A stretch of DNA of 64,000 nucleotides, taken from Solea solea (lineage: Eukaryota; Chordata; Actinopteri; Pleuronectiformes; Soleidae). The notes beneath the pieces were generated by a model, which was not told where the DNA came from, searched no databases, and saw only the letters and a program-made list of their open reading frames with translations. Each line of letters starts with the position of its first letter. Position 1 is the stretch's first letter. Below are positions 12,101 to 27,100 of this stretch, piece after piece. The translations under genes were made by a program, and so were the position numbers. The stretch covers positions 20,937,886 through 21,001,885 of the forward strand of contig NC_081138.1 in NCBI RefSeq assembly GCF_958295425.1, written 5' to 3'.

Positions 12101-15100
12101 ACAGCTGACAATACAAGCTGACATAAAACTTAAAAGTCAGAAGGAACAAAAAAAAAAATAAAAAATTAAACACTTGAGCAAAAGGAAAATGAAGTGTACC
12201 CTGAGAGTAATCAGGGTTAAATGTAACAGAATTGCAGGAGGTCCTATTATTAACCACAGAGACACAGGAGTTTCTTAAGTGAGGCATAACAGAAAGAACT
12301 CTCTCAGCTCTCTGGGGCTCCGCCATGGAAGTTTCAGAGGCTCTGCGCTGACAACTTCATTAGCTGTGCCCGCGCACTATAACTCTCAAGTCGTTCGACG
12401 ACATTATCGCATGTTAAGAATAAGAATTTCCGAGGCCCAGTGTTTCTATCCCCTCCAGAAAAGAGGGAACACAAGCAGGCATGGAATGGGAAAAAGCAAG
12501 AGATCGAGGCACTTTCTTTGCCTATCCCTGAGAGGTGAAGGCGTAGGATGAGGAGAGTGGGCTTGCAGAGTGCGGTGAAGCACAGCATGGGGCCCACGAT
12601 GTTAGGCTGTCCCCATGTCCCTGGCCAGCAGGCTAGCTAGAGAGACAGCCATTATCCAACTGCCTCCATAGCAGTGAGGCAGAGGGGTGGGAAAGAAAAA
12701 AAAAAAAGCAGCAAATTTCATTCTTCAGAAATTTAATTATATCAAGATTAACAAGGGAGGTAATTAATTTCTATAAGATGGGTATCTCTTAAGTGCCCGG
12801 GGCTCAACTTTGTTGTCAAAACTGTATATTTAACCATTATTTCAGGGCAAAGTTTTACAGGCAGGAATGAGAGAAATCACTGCCTTACAAATGAATATGC
12901 AGCATCTTTATCTAAATAGGAAAAGTACAGTGTTGATATGAATATGCACATTTATGGATATGTATAAATGCGAGGTTTGTTCAGCAATACTTCATATAAA
13001 AAATATTCTGCATCAAATTAATTCATCAAAGGGGAAAAAGTCAATAATTTTGAGGATTTTATCTCGTGTTCTTGGGACCCAACCTCCACATTACACCACC
13101 CCTTCAACAGTGCACCATATTACGATACGATAATCCTGTTGATGTGAATGATAATCACATTTTTGATATTCTAATTTCAGGTTAACGGTTGTCTTATAGG
13201 CTTTATTGTGTATTTACTACAGTGATAGTGTACAGTATATAGTACTTAGATAGAGGTAGCCTTTATCAATTTTTCTATTGATGTATCGATGTAGAATCCA
13301 ACTGTATCATATTATAGAAACATTAAATGATAGATATACTGTACCTTTGTGGTCTCAACTAAATGCTAAGCGCCGTACAAGTAAAACTGATTTGATTATT
13401 AATTCAAGTAATTATAATTTGAGAAGCCCCATTTTGTGTTTACATCAGCAAAATTTAATATATTTGAATGTAGAATGATTTTTTTTCCCCAAAAATATTA
13501 TTAGTATTTAATGAATTTGATAAATAGAGCTTTTATTTGTGTGTTTTAAGCGACTAATGGGAGTGAAGATGACAGTTGAGTAACAATATTTCAGTTAATA
13601 TTCAAAAGAAGCAACAGGTTGGACATAGTGGACAGAGATACCAGCACTGGCCGTCCAGTCCACTCTTAAACAGAAACGTGTTAAACTACATCAGAGGTTG
13701 GAGTGATGAGGAGTTCATGTTTGGAGCAATTTGGAAATATTTCAACAACTCATCAAGGGACATAATATGTTGTTAAACATGTCAATACCAACATGTTACA
13801 CCTGATATGTAGCTTAGTACTGCTCTGTCTGTGTCACAATTCAGGAAGGATGCAAGGATGCTATACACTAGCATTTACTATAAATATTGACATTCATTTA
13901 GACATTGGGTGTTATTTGCAGTTTTAGGTTTGAGTCACTTATTCATTGAACCATACTTTGCCTCATATACTATGTGCTTGGCCTAGTAGATCATTTGTTT
14001 GTGATTTTTTTTTGACAAGGATTTGGATGAAATCACAGCACCCTCCTGTTACAACACCCACATATACTGACACACACACACACACACACACAGCAACAAC
14101 ACACTCTTAGAAGACTGCATTGACTTCCATTCATTTTGACAGCCTAAACAAAGCGCAATGCCTGACTTTAACCATAACCAGTTAATGCCTCACCCTAACT
14201 TTAACCTAACCACAATTCAAAACAGCCCAAAACTCAAACATTTCCCAGGAAATTAGGTTTGGCCTCATTAGGACGACACACACACACACACACACACGCT
14301 CATGTACGATTCTTTTGACTATTCAGACATAAAGCATTTCACCATTACACCAGTGTTTTGGCAGTATATACTCGAATCTACTTGCCTTATGTAGCAACAG
14401 TTTTGTGTAAACCAAACTTGTACATCTGTAGTCATGTCTCCCCTAAAATATTGTGTCATAGAGGTGCCTTGGTCTGGGGCGGTCATTTTAGCGGCACAGA
14501 TGCTACTGAGTGATCATAGAAATTTTAAGGGAATATTACATGAATGCTACAGGCAGCAGTGTCTCTCATTCAGCCTCTCATTCATCTGCGACTACATGTC
14601 GTCACTTTAATCATGAAGGTGACACTGGTCAGTGCACTATAGCAGAGAATTGAGTATTTATTGTGCACACAGTGGAGAATATTTTAGATAGCCAAGACGA
14701 AAGTGACAAGAGTGAGACTGAGCAATCAATATCTGTTATTGACCTTTATGTAAAGCTCATAATCACGTGCTGCAGATCTCACCTTTACAGTTCCTGCCGA
14801 GTTGATATGTCTGACTTTTATCACCACCTGATGTCATTCTTCAGGTATGACTATAAATGATACATTTTCACATTTTGCAAAAGGCATCTCAGGAAAAGAA
14901 ACGTGTATAAATGTATATATAATAACGGAAGAAAACAATGACTACATTTATCTGTACATACTAAGGCTATAGCTGAAATGTAAATGTTTCAACCCATAGT
15001 CCAGAGTGCAATACCCACTGGTGGGCACCACTGCGCTCTGCATTGTGCAGGGGAAAGGAAAGTTGTCAAAGTGCACGGTATTAAAGCTCAAAGAATGGAA

Positions 15101-18100
15101 GGCATCCGGCCAAGGAGCTCCAGAAACCATTCGGAAGACTCAACCCTGCCTCCTTTGTGTCCTCTCTGGAAATACTAAAAATGCCTTAAGACATGAAGTC
15201 AAACTAATATTACAATCTTCTTGACAATATGAAACCAATAACAGCCTCCTTGTGCCCTCGCCAATCCCATTTACAGTATGCAACATATAGAGTAAAGGGA
15301 ATCCACATAGGAGTCCATATTCATATTCTTCATTACAGCCTAGTATAAGTCATTCTACTTCATATTCCACTCTGCAGCACTTCAGTGGTAGGTGAAATAA
15401 ATGTGTAAAGGTTATAGCTACTTAGGGGTTAATGTCAAGCTGAAGCCCCCCTCATGATTAAGAGCAAAAGTGGAGCTCCATATGTTAACAAAAAAGGTTA
15501 AATGAGTTGTCCTTTCCACAAAAAGTACTCACTGCATGTTCTGTATGTGTATGGTTTGGCCATGGATGGGAGGAAGAGATGTTGTGCTAGTAAACACGTG
15601 AGGAGGTTTGAGCTGAACTTGCAAATGTGCAAATTACTTCCACTGTACCAGCAACCGGGAATGATAGTTTTAACCAAATATTCCCAACAGACTTTAAATA
15701 GGGAAGAAAAACGGTGGAGAGAAAGACGAGACCAGACCAGGGGGAGTAGATATGATTGGTTTCCCGGTCTCAGTCCCTTTGACTAAACCATTCAGTGAAC
15801 CACCTTCTTCTTAACCAAACAATCTGGTTGGTCCTGTGTACACCCCCGCTGGCTCCGGAACCACCACGGTCTGTGAGTTTCCTGTTTGTCTGGTTGAGGA
15901 CCTGGCCGTCTGGTTAACGGCGGCAAACTGGGAGGGACGTAAGACGAGGAGGAGGAGGAGAAGGCGAAAGGCACCCGAGAGAAGGGCAGCGAGGAGGTTT
16001 GGTGGGGAGAAGGCAAAAGGAGAGACACTGAACACTCCCGAGTTGGGATTGATTTACTTCATTAACTGAGATTACAAGTTTAACTTACAAACCAGAGGTC
16101 AAAATTTCTCATTAACAAGGGGACTGTGGAGAACCTCAGGGCTTGGAGACCACTCTTATTACTGACTACACATTTCAATCTGTCTTTGATGTTCCATGTC
16201 TGCCTTTCTACCCCCTCTTTCCCCCTCCTATTTTTTGGCAGCGAGGTTGATTTTAATTGTAGCTATAGAACAGAGCATAGTCTGCCTGTAAGCCAGCCTC
16301 CACATCTGTAGTGAGTGCAGCTTTAGTGATATTGGGTGCAGTCCATAGCTTGAGGCTAATTTTAATGGTCCCCCCCCCTCCCTTCCCCCCCCCCCCCCCT
16401 TCATTGGAGGCTCAGATTGTTTTCCACGTGATTCCTGTTAATTTAGCTGGAGGAAAGGGCATCAGTTTTCCTTGTGCTTTTCCCCCCTCTCTCCCCATGC
16501 CTCTCACTCTATTGCCTCACTCCTTCTTTCTGATCTACAGCCTCAAAGAAAGAAGGTGAAATGAATTCAAATGGAAAAATAGACTGAACTCACTATTAAA
16601 TCTCTTACCTACCGTTGTCCCTTGCATTGCGCCTGGCCGAGACAGATAGGGGGAAAGGCAGTGTGGCTGTACAAGCCGGGGCAGTTTAGCTGCCATTGTT
16701 ATGTATATGTGTATATATTTTATGTCAACAAACAAAGCTCTGCTTTTGATGTGATAAATGGCCTTAGTGACTGGATGATAACTCCACGCTCGTAAATGTG
16801 TCAAGGATGTTTTCACAGCTCTGAGCGTGTTTCACACACTGCAGGACACTGTGGGCACAGGATCATTTCTACATCACAGAACCTGCACTGCTAAACTTAC
16901 GAGCGCTGACGTCTCGCGACCATCGTTCGAAAGCCACAGTATCGAAACAATTGAGTCAAGATGCACCGAACAGAGGCGATCGCGACAAAAATCAATGGAC
17001 GGGAAATGAAACGGCGACAATCAAAGCACGCTAAAAGTGTGACAGGGGCTGAATATGGAGGGTGTGATGGAACAATCGTTGCGAATAAGCTCTATTTGAC
17101 AAACTGTTTCCTGTCCCTCACACACAATACAAATACTAACAAGAGCAGAGCAATTGGGGATTTCAAAGTATCAAGGAAGAGCGAGTATGACACATGGCAT
17201 TAAAGTGTGGTTTTGGCATCCAAAATGTCAAGGTTACATCTTGTGGGCAAAGGTCATTTGTGCCATTGTCAGACTTCCATCCGTCTTCGTCCCAGCTCCT
17301 CATCCTCCAACCCCCTCTTTAAGGCAGCAACTCTTTGACTCTTGCACTGCACTTCAAAACCGTATGTGTGCTGATTGGAGGGCTCGGGCTATAGGATGGA
17401 GGAACTGTGAGCTGGAGTGTATGCTTTCGAAGTGTGTGCTTGTGCAGTGACCCACCACTGGGGCCACAGCAGGTCCTCTTCATGTAAGTGAGCCAGCACC
17501 TCCAGCCATTAGCTCTTTGGAACTAATCCACCCTGCGGTGCCCTGTAAGGCCCCCTTTGTTCCTTCCTGCAGTCTTGACTGTCTCCAGCCTTGACTAGCT
17601 CTAAGTTTCACAGCCTGTGGCGATCCACGTCCACGCACAGGCCGAAGCACAGGCCAAGCCGCCATCAAAATAAAACAGGGGAACAGGGGTGTGGTGAAAT
17701 TGTGTCACCTGAATTCCGTTACAGTCCGAAAATGATGGGAGGGTGGTCTCACGAGGGAAAGCCCAAACAGGAAGAAAGGAATATCGAAGAGAAGGATTTC
17801 AACGGGAGCAATGCCTCGCCGTGAACAGAGCAGGATCTCAACAAGGCCATTATCTGGCTCCTAATTTGAGCTCTGGCACAGCACTGAAGGGCTGCCTTTG
17901 TCTGGGATTAATGCGGAAAGCTCAGGACGTAATGTCAGAGGGAAATAATCAGCATGGGCCCTCCATAACGTTGGCTGCATGTGCTCCTGGCCAGGGCCCC
18001 CCGGCTCATTTCTGTGGAGATGAAATCTATGACAAGCCCCTCAGTGAAGCTGAGAGCAGGCAACAGTCCAGTAACACCCACAGGCCTCCAGGCATCCTGT

Positions 18101-21100
18101 GACCCCCTTAGAAAAGTCACATTCACTTTGCTCTGGAGAAGGGAAAGAGAACGCCGCGGGCACTTCAAGCCCATGTGAAATGAAGAAATGTGAGGAGGTG
18201 AAAACCAAGTGAAAATAAGTTAAGATTCCTCCTCCGCCCCCTCTGCAATCACTCCAGAGGAGACGCAGCCTAAGATTTCACTTCATTATGCCCCTCTAAT
18301 TAAACACGAACAGGACAATTAAAAAAAAGGGATGGCGAGCACAAAAAAAGACAAAAAGCACAGCATGATGTATATTCATGTTTATGTTGAATAACTGTTT
18401 TTGGGAAAGCAGTTTTGGTCGAAGCTTTTCTTGTCTGAAAGCAGCAGAGGGTCACGGGCTAATACCCATCAGGATACAACATTCTGATAGAGGTTGCCAT
18501 TGCACTCAAGGACCAGAAGTAATGCTTTTATTTTGTTATGTATGCCTTTTTTACCAAGTGCATTACTATGCTCCTCTGCAGCATACTGCTGCTAAGCAAA
18601 GGATGCAAAGATGCAATTCGATAAGTATGCTAATAAAACGACCAATTGAGATTCAAAAAATCCGCCTTATTTTAAGATGCAGCATACAGAGGAATAATAC
18701 GTGGAATTCAAATGTCACTCGTGCCTGAAGGAAAACTGTGGCGTGCACGGCGACTGTGCGTGGCTTCACGTGTGACCCGATGCTCGAGAAATATGACACC
18801 GGAGTTTCTACGTATGGAAAGTGAAACAAGAGGCGATCCAGCACAAAAACACAGTTCAGCTTAATTAAGAACAGATTGGGCGAGTCACATGGGAGTACGT
18901 CACCAACACATTCTCACATATTTCCCACCATCTTTGTCACATTTGCTGACGAAGATTGCTATTAAACTGCTGAGGGGAAAAAAAAAAAAGGCTACTGCTA
19001 AAATGGGTAAGCATGAGGAGGATGTGTGGAATACAACGGTTCTAAAACTGAAAAACTGAAAGAACTCTATATGAACAACTTATGACTGATAAATTACAGC
19101 TCACCAAATAATTTCTCCTGCACAAACTTGAGCCGAATTCTTAACTATTTGTGTCAAATTTGTGGCAAAAGAAACTGAGCACATCATTATCTCTGAGTTA
19201 TCATTCCATCTCTTCATCATCTGTAGCTTTTATAATGTAAGGGGTGCAGGAATCCCACGTGACACTGAATATCGAGCCAAAAGTTGTATGCTAGTGTAGT
19301 ATTCTATTAAATTCTGTTAATATTGTAATGCCTTGATGTCTTCCTAAACTTGGTTTAATTTCAAAAGCACGATTAACAAAAAAAACAAAGACGTCTAAAA
19401 TTCTAGGCCTTGATTTTACCATACTGTAAAAGATATCCCATAAATGTGATGTTAATGTGACGTGTTCATGTATAAAATGGTCTAATACTACACAGTGAAA
19501 TCCTGTTACTGTCTGAGTTTGGTGCGGTTCCTGAAAAGTAACAATCTGAAAAATGTGACTTGATAGCAGAGCAGCAGCTGGTATCGGCAAACAATGCCTC
19601 ACCTGCAGTTGTGCATTCCTATTTCTTATTCACTGTCTTGTAGATGAATATTCAGTGAGTCATTTCTCGCATCCCATTTAGCAGCCCCCAACATTCACAC
19701 TTAGCATAGTCAGGGTCGACAAGAGCAAGAAAATGACCACACAAAGCTGCCTACACAGAAAAAAAGGCAAATATATATTTCTTTCAGATTACAGGATTCT
19801 TCTTCTCAGTGAGATGTCATTGTATTATGCCACTATACTGAACAATCATTCAAAATAAAACCACTTGTCCTTGTCCTTGGCTCTATCAGGATTCACGTAA
19901 AATGATAGTATTATTCTCGGGTGGGAAAAGACAGGGAATTAAAGGAAATTATTTCTGTAATAATGCATTGTGATTATACAGTAATTTTTTTTTTTAAATC
20001 CCATCTCAGCCATCTGCATCTATTTGCCTCTGCTTCCTCCCACTGACACCATGGAAAAGTCACAGAGATAAACACACGTTTATTTGAGGACTAACAAAAG
20101 AACACTCAGCTAGCAGAATGGTAAATATTGTTTGAATGAATCAATATCAGGGTTCCCACATCAAATTCAAGAACTTTCCAGGGACTTCCCAGGACAAATT
20201 CCCTACAAATGAAGTGTGCTGACACAGTTTAAGATGGGAGGGCAACTTGTGAGAGCCACTTCGCCCTTGGCGTCCACTTGTATTGATTTGCAGCACACTC
20301 TGCATCTGCACAACTGATTGTCCTTGGGACCTTGGGCAAGTCAGTCTTTGTAATTTTCTTTGAGCCAGAGATCCTGGAATTTGCATTTCCCCGACATCGC
20401 GTAATTTGCTCTGTCTTGGTTGACGTTACTCGCTCATCGTTCTGCATGGAATCTCACGTCAACAGCGGAGAGAGACCGTGGACAGTGGACATTGAGCAAT
20501 GCAGGGACGTGAAACAGTATGTGGCACGGAATGACACAAAATTCAATCACTTTCAATGACCCATGTCTATTTAGGGCAACAAAAACTGTCAAGAGCCTTG
20601 ACATTTTCAAGGATTTCAAGGACCCATGGGAACCACGACTCTACTATCGCTCTCTCTGCTCCTTTCAGGCGGACAGTGTGGCTCTATAATCATGAGTAGG
20701 CCCTCAACCAATCATTTTTCTATAGATGCAGAAGTCAAAGTTTCATTTTGCGAATGAATTTCTGTCATAATCAACTGGAGGAGGCATGGAGTAACAGTCG
20801 TTTCTTTCCCCACATCAGTGCAGCTCTATAGCCACATGCGTCCCAGTCGATAATTGTACTGCTCAGCAGAAGCATTAAGCTTAAATAATATAAAACACAT
20901 ACAAATACACGTGGGTGCTCCTCCCCCTACAACTTGACTGAGTTGATTCAGATTTACAAACCTGGTTTTCCTGGTTTCCTTTCATTTGTATTCATAAAAC
21001 AACATCTATATTCATTTGTTCCGTTTGCTATGTTTAAAAAAAAAAGAAAGAAAAAAAAGACTTTACTGAAGTGTGCGGTATTAGGTGTGCTTATAATACT

Positions 21101-24100
21101 GAAATAAATATTGTTGATTTAGGATTTATATCAGTTAAGGATGAAGCTCTGTAAAGTGAGTCTGGTGCTAACCTCAGTCCCTGATGGGGTGGTCCCTGGT
21201 GAATCCACCTTGCGTTTTTTGCGGGGTCCAATGGCAGCCAGTGCTGTAAGGTTGGCGTCTCGCTGCCTTATCTGCGCCAGTTCCTGTTGTTGCATCTGGT
21301 GAAGACAAGAGAGACGACAAAGAGAAGAAGACAAAGATTAGAGAATCAAACCTACCCAATGATTGCAGTGTTGTGCGGCCCCCAGCGTCACATGCATTTA
21401 TTTGGGTTAAAAAAGAGCCTTAGGTGTCGTATCACCTCGTGAGAATATGTGAATAGAGCAAAATGAGAGGATGAAATGTGAAAAAAAAAAAAAATGAAAT
21501 GTTATGTCTAACTATGCATTGTATATGCTGTGCTGAGAGGAACAAAATGGAAGCCTTTTGTCAGCCATTAAAAGAGCTGCTCAGTGATGGTGTGTGTGTG
21601 TGTGTGTGTGATGTTTGTAGTCACATGGTGATGTTTGTGATGTATACGGGGGAGGTTGTGTGGAGGCACTGCCTTAGGTAATGTCATGTCTCGCCTCGGG
21701 GCTGAGGGGCAACCCAGTGATGCTTGGAGCTGCCCTTTGTATTGAGTGGATGTGTGAGGGCCTGGGGCCATGGCACAGAGGGTGTCAACACTCCCTCCAA
21801 CATGCTACCTCAGTCCACACACACTTACAATCACACACACACACAAGCCTGTGTCTATCGATGTTGACCAAAGCACAGGGAATGCCTACCCACCAGCTTG
21901 CCTGCCCGCTGGGGTGAGAGAGGCCTGGGTTGAGGCGAATAGGGACAATCAATGTGTGCTTTCATGTTTTTTTTCAATTTCTTTTTGTTATCGCTCAGCA
22001 TGTGTTCACTGGGCGCTGGTGTTTATGAAAGGCGCGCACGTTGTCTGATCAGGGGAGAAATTTCACGTTACTCTCAGATGGCACTGTGAAAGGTTGCTTT
22101 GGCGTAGAAAGTCTGATCTGAAATGTGCTTGCAGTTGGCTCCCTTTTTTTTTTTTTTTTTTTTCCCCTAAAACCCTTCTGGCGAGGCATGCCCTTTAGGG
22201 TGTTGCCACTTCACATTTAGCACAGCGGAGCTATTAAAAGATTAAAACACACTGACAACACAAAGACAGGGAAATAATAGTGGTGGAACTAACAAACTGA
22301 ATGGCTAAATGACTTCTTTTTTTTTTTTAAATGGACAGCAGTGCAAACAAAGATGTTGTGGAAACAAACACCCACGGACACCAATGACAGGGACAAGATC
22401 ACGTGGAATCACGTGGATCGGGATCGGACAACGTAGCATTAATGTTTTCATTGCTAACCTTATTATCAGGCCTTGCGACAAACAACCGACGAAAATCTCT
22501 CAGAGCCAGAAAGAGTGAGGGAGGGAGAGCAAGTAATAAAGTGAGAGAGAGCGGGGGGGAAGCGGGGGGTTCCGCTATCTCACTGATGGCACCAGGATGC
22601 CGGCATATTTGCCTGGCAGTTGGCACCAGGCATGGTCTCCCAGCGCCCACAGCAACTGCTTGCATTTTCAGATTTATGACTATATGATAAATGAAGACGT
22701 CATCTCGCCATCTGCAACCCTCCAGTCTGCGTTTCCTGTCAGTAAAGGGGCCGCCATGACAACGACGGTAGACTCCTTTCTGATTCCAATCTGGTGCCAC
22801 TATGCCGGGCCGATGACACAAGCTAGAGTTGGGCAAAGGTTTGATAGATTTGTCTCGCTCCTCTTTTTTAATCCAACCTGAACAAGCAGGTGGTGGAATT
22901 CTATAAAGCAGTAGTATCTCTAGAATTATAATTATAATCTATAGTTATCAGCTGACCTGACTGTACGAGGATTTCTTAGATTTCAAGATCAAGTCTTGTT
23001 ACCATATACTTATGGTATATATTGTATACAGTATGTACTGCATATAGTTGTTATGTCTTTATTTTTTGATACAAATATTTCTCTGTTATTAACATAATCA
23101 TGATTTAACAAGTTAGTGAAGTTGCAACAATAAATGTATTAGCATTATCTGCCACCAGGGCTTTTTTAGGGGGGGTTATATGGATGAAGGCTGTCAGCAA
23201 TGTTAAACCAAAGGTACAATTATTTTTGAAAACTGCAAAGGTCACTAGAGACATTGGTCTCCAAGACTCAAAGAATAACCAGGTGGCAGGATGCATACAT
23301 TTGTCAGATCCGATCAATAGCGCCTCAGTCGCCTGTTGCAAAGTCACATAAACACCAGTGCTTCCAGTCGGCCTGAATGCCCTTTCCAAGCACAGAACTG
23401 GGACTTGTTGAGTGAAATTATTAGCAAAGGTCAGGAGATGTAGAACACTTTCCAGATACCCACAGATCAATCTCCAGCTTTGTCTGGGAAAAAAAAGGGT
23501 TTTATTTAATCTGAATGCAAAGAGCACAATGTTAGGTGATCATGTTTTGCCCGACGTGGTGAAATGGGACGAGAATTGAAATCACAAATCTCTCAAACGG
23601 ATTTTGAGCGACCCTCCTAAATACGTACAAGTCAACACTACGATGACACAAAGCAACATTTTACAAGTCAATCATAGAAAAGCGACGTGAGCCGCTACCC
23701 TCCCCAAAAACACAATAACTGTGTGAATGAATACGAACAAAATACCTTTGAGTAACACAGTGTGAAAAGTGGAGCACCAGATATCAAATTTCATGTATTA
23801 TTAAGATGTATTTGTGTCATGGATTTATGCTATATTTAGAAGTCTTCAAATTCATAATTGACTCAAGACATCTAACATCCAGTGTGGGGACAGTAGAGGT
23901 TAATAATCATCAGCAGTGCAGACAACTCGTTTGCACATTTGTCTGCACAAAGTAAAATGCTAAATAAAAGTTCAATGTTGTTACATGGATATACTTTGAT
24001 TACTAACGTTTGTCACTGCCTTGTGGACTCCAAAACTGTTGCTTTGATTCACAACAACACGACACATATGACTCCTTTTATTTCTAGTCAGTGGTCTGTC

Positions 24101-27100
24101 CATGTTTTATATTTTACAAACCAAATCAAGAGTGAGTGTAGGTGGATTATTTGTTTCATCTAATAATTAAAAAGTCTAACTTGACATTGCTCTTGATGGA
24201 CTGTTCAAAATGTCCATCAAGCTCAAAACAAGAAAGATCAGTCCAGTTTCTCAGCATGGCAGAAAGAGCAGCACGGTCTCTCTCATGATGCAAACAAGTC
24301 CAGAATATGGCAAGAACCTCAACATCGTCGTGATATGCTTGAAGCAAAGAAGAAGAGGATAAGCTGCAGGAGCCATGATGGCCAACCTGCTTTTTTCTTT
24401 TTTAAACAAAGGCTTTTCTTTCTTTCTTTTCTTTCCTCCCTCCCTCCCTCCCTCCCCCCCTCCCTCCCTCCCTCCTGGCCTGAGGGGCTGCTCATGGCCC
24501 CCCAGACGCTTACAGACAGATGTCCTTGGTAGAGCAGAACACGCTCTGCTTGACGTCACAAGCAGCTATGGGGCTGTGAAGGAAGCTTGAGGGCTCTCTG
24601 CCCTGCAAACACCACAGTATAAAAGCCAGACCACGGCTTTCGCATTTGCCTGTCTCTCATAACCCTCCCCTAATCAGCCTAGGTCCACCAAGCCACAGCA
24701 GGGAGCTACTCAGTACACAGACATGACATATGTCACTCTGGTGAACGCTTCTATTTCCCTAAAGATAGTTTATACATTTTAAGCACGGTTAGGTCGTTCC
24801 ATTGGAAATGTGCTTACTCTCTTACCATGGCTCTAACCTTTACACTATAGGAGGAGCTATATAAATGACATATGGCACTTTTGGTGTTTGACAAGATATT
24901 AATTAGGGATGGACATCACAAACTCAAGTATCCAGACCATTTATTTGAACTGTGAAGCTGTGAACAACACATTTGTGCTGAGTCATTTCAAAGACGTGAT
25001 TCTCCAACTACGTCACACTTATTGTTCTCCCACAAACAACAGCACAAACATGACTACGGGAAAAATGGTTTTTGCTGATTTTTATTTACATTTTTACAGT
25101 CTACTACGCATAGTTATTTATGCAACACAAAGGATTTGGGGATTTTGTCAAACAGCAGCCATAAAAAAACTTTATTAAACGAGTACTCGGTCATCACGGG
25201 TTCAATCGCAGCTGTCCTAAAACCTGACTTGCATTTTTGTCTTTAGCTTTTACAATGTTGTAAAAAATGTGGCCTTCGAAACTGGGATTCTGTCTCACAG
25301 AAAGATTCAAATTCACAACCTCGTGACTCTCATTCTCTAAAAGCCAATGCAAAGTTTACAGTATGGAGACATAATAATATAATATGTCTGCAGGAAATGT
25401 TGATATTCCCAGCTCACATTATCTTTCACTGCATGGTTACATTTCCCGAATTATGCCGACGTGACATTAGCCAAACAGCAGTGTTTTAATCAACGTCATG
25501 ATGTCAGTCGTAGAAGCACAACAACAATCCTACAAGTTTCATCTGAGCAGACAAAACATAACACAAAACGGCCTGTGTGGTATTCACTGCAACAGTAGGT
25601 GTCTCCATAACCACATTTTCTGTAAGTGTATCTAAATAGAGCGACCAAAAACTCTTCAATGACTCTTTATTTACCATTAACAGTGTATGACAAAGACACG
25701 AGGAATAAGCTCACTTCATAAACCACACGCTCCTAACAATACTGTTGTTCTTTAATGTGATTCCACTCTTACCGGAACACATTTACTCTGTTACCACAAA
25801 GTCTTGCATTTTCAATAAGCCAGACCTTTTTGGTCACGCGCTTACATTTCAAAACGGGGCAAAAGCAAACAAGCAAACACTGAGTGAATGCACCGTGACG
25901 CAGACTAAAACAACGTGGAATGAACACGGCTGCCGTTTGGCGATCGGATCGCCGTTACAGTGCTCTCCGACATTGTTCAGCCAGCACAGGCATCATTCAA
26001 TCAAACACGCTGTCCCTATTTATCACTTACAACACCACAAAACAATGGAAAACCGGCTCAGGGTTTAAAAATAGCCAAATTACTCCTGAACACGTCTGTG
26101 TGCCCACATTTTACGAACGCGTTTCCCGAACGACTGTAATCCATGGATCCCATTCACCTGACACCCACATGGCCGACATTACGCGAACATCTGTGAGCTG
26201 CATCTTGAGGCCTTCCTTCATGTGAAGTGCCTGGTAGTTACTTTGCTGCGGGGGGAAAGGGCCATTTGCGGCAACCAATCAGGTTTCACTTCTCCATCTG
26301 CACTCAGACACTACAAAGAGATGAGTTCAACCTTGAGTGACTAATGGTGAGGCAAGCCTTTGTGTTAGAACTGGAGAGAGAGAGACTTACGTGACATCAT
26401 CGCCACAACTCAACAATCACATATGTTATGTGATAGCAAAGGTAAAAAGATTTTGTATCAGAATTAAATAAAGTGTGCATGCTGCACTGACACGTGTCTC
26501 ACCGCACTTTTAAGATATACAATTGCACTGTATTGCTTTTAAGCTCGAGGATATGCTATCGTACAATAGCATATGCGATATGCAATATGAAAAAGGTTGA
26601 CTATTAATGTCATATTAATGTATATGTATCGTGTGAAGAGCTATAACTTTGGAATCATTGAAATGTGTCTCTGTTTAAAAAGTTTTTGCTGGGGTTTTTT
26701 TTGTCCATAAGGAATTTTAAAACCACAACTGCTTTTCTTTAATTTTCCCTCGGGAGAAAGAATTTGAATCTTTTCATTATCAGACTATAATCTATTGCAA
26801 TAATTATCAATATTACCTGATTTGAAAATAAATCTTTGTACTAATAATCCCCTGGTCCACAGTAGTTAGTACGGCATATCACCTGGTATGTTCAAGCCAA
26901 ATACAAATACATATTCGTTAAGTGTTATGAAAGTTCGGTTTCATCACCACTTCTTTTAAATATCTTAGTAAAAGAAACAGTAAAATGATTTTACCTATGT
27001 AGATGAATTCAAGATACATGCATGAGCTAATAGTCTTGGCTCTGACTGTGTCGTTTCCTCTGTCGCTGAGTATGTCAGAAATGTTTTCGGGGCCAAGGAC

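Larger units (their letters stand above)
166..21172 (-). other. Last taf4 intron (21.0 kb); no other gene seen
   Basis: This is the largest intron, bounded by donor gttagc at 21172 and acceptor ag at 166-167. I found no exon or RNA gene that I can support. It contains the 12-bp tandem at 508-553, a palindrome-rich cluster at 8551-8712, a degenerate CTGA minisatellite at 4748-4928, a terminal-inverted-repeat element near 20148-20636 and several CA/GT tracts. Segments of high-complexity sequence with clustered TAAT or octamer-like motifs (10140-10290, 12715-12980, 17850-18110) could be conserved regulatory elements. The longest open frame (2080-2598, plus) has no recognisable domain. Confidence 0.85.

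Noticed and set aside
22399..22836. 145-codon minus-strand open frame
   Set aside because: No recognised motif; the Pro/Leu/Ser part comes from a GA-rich stretch. No evidence for expression.
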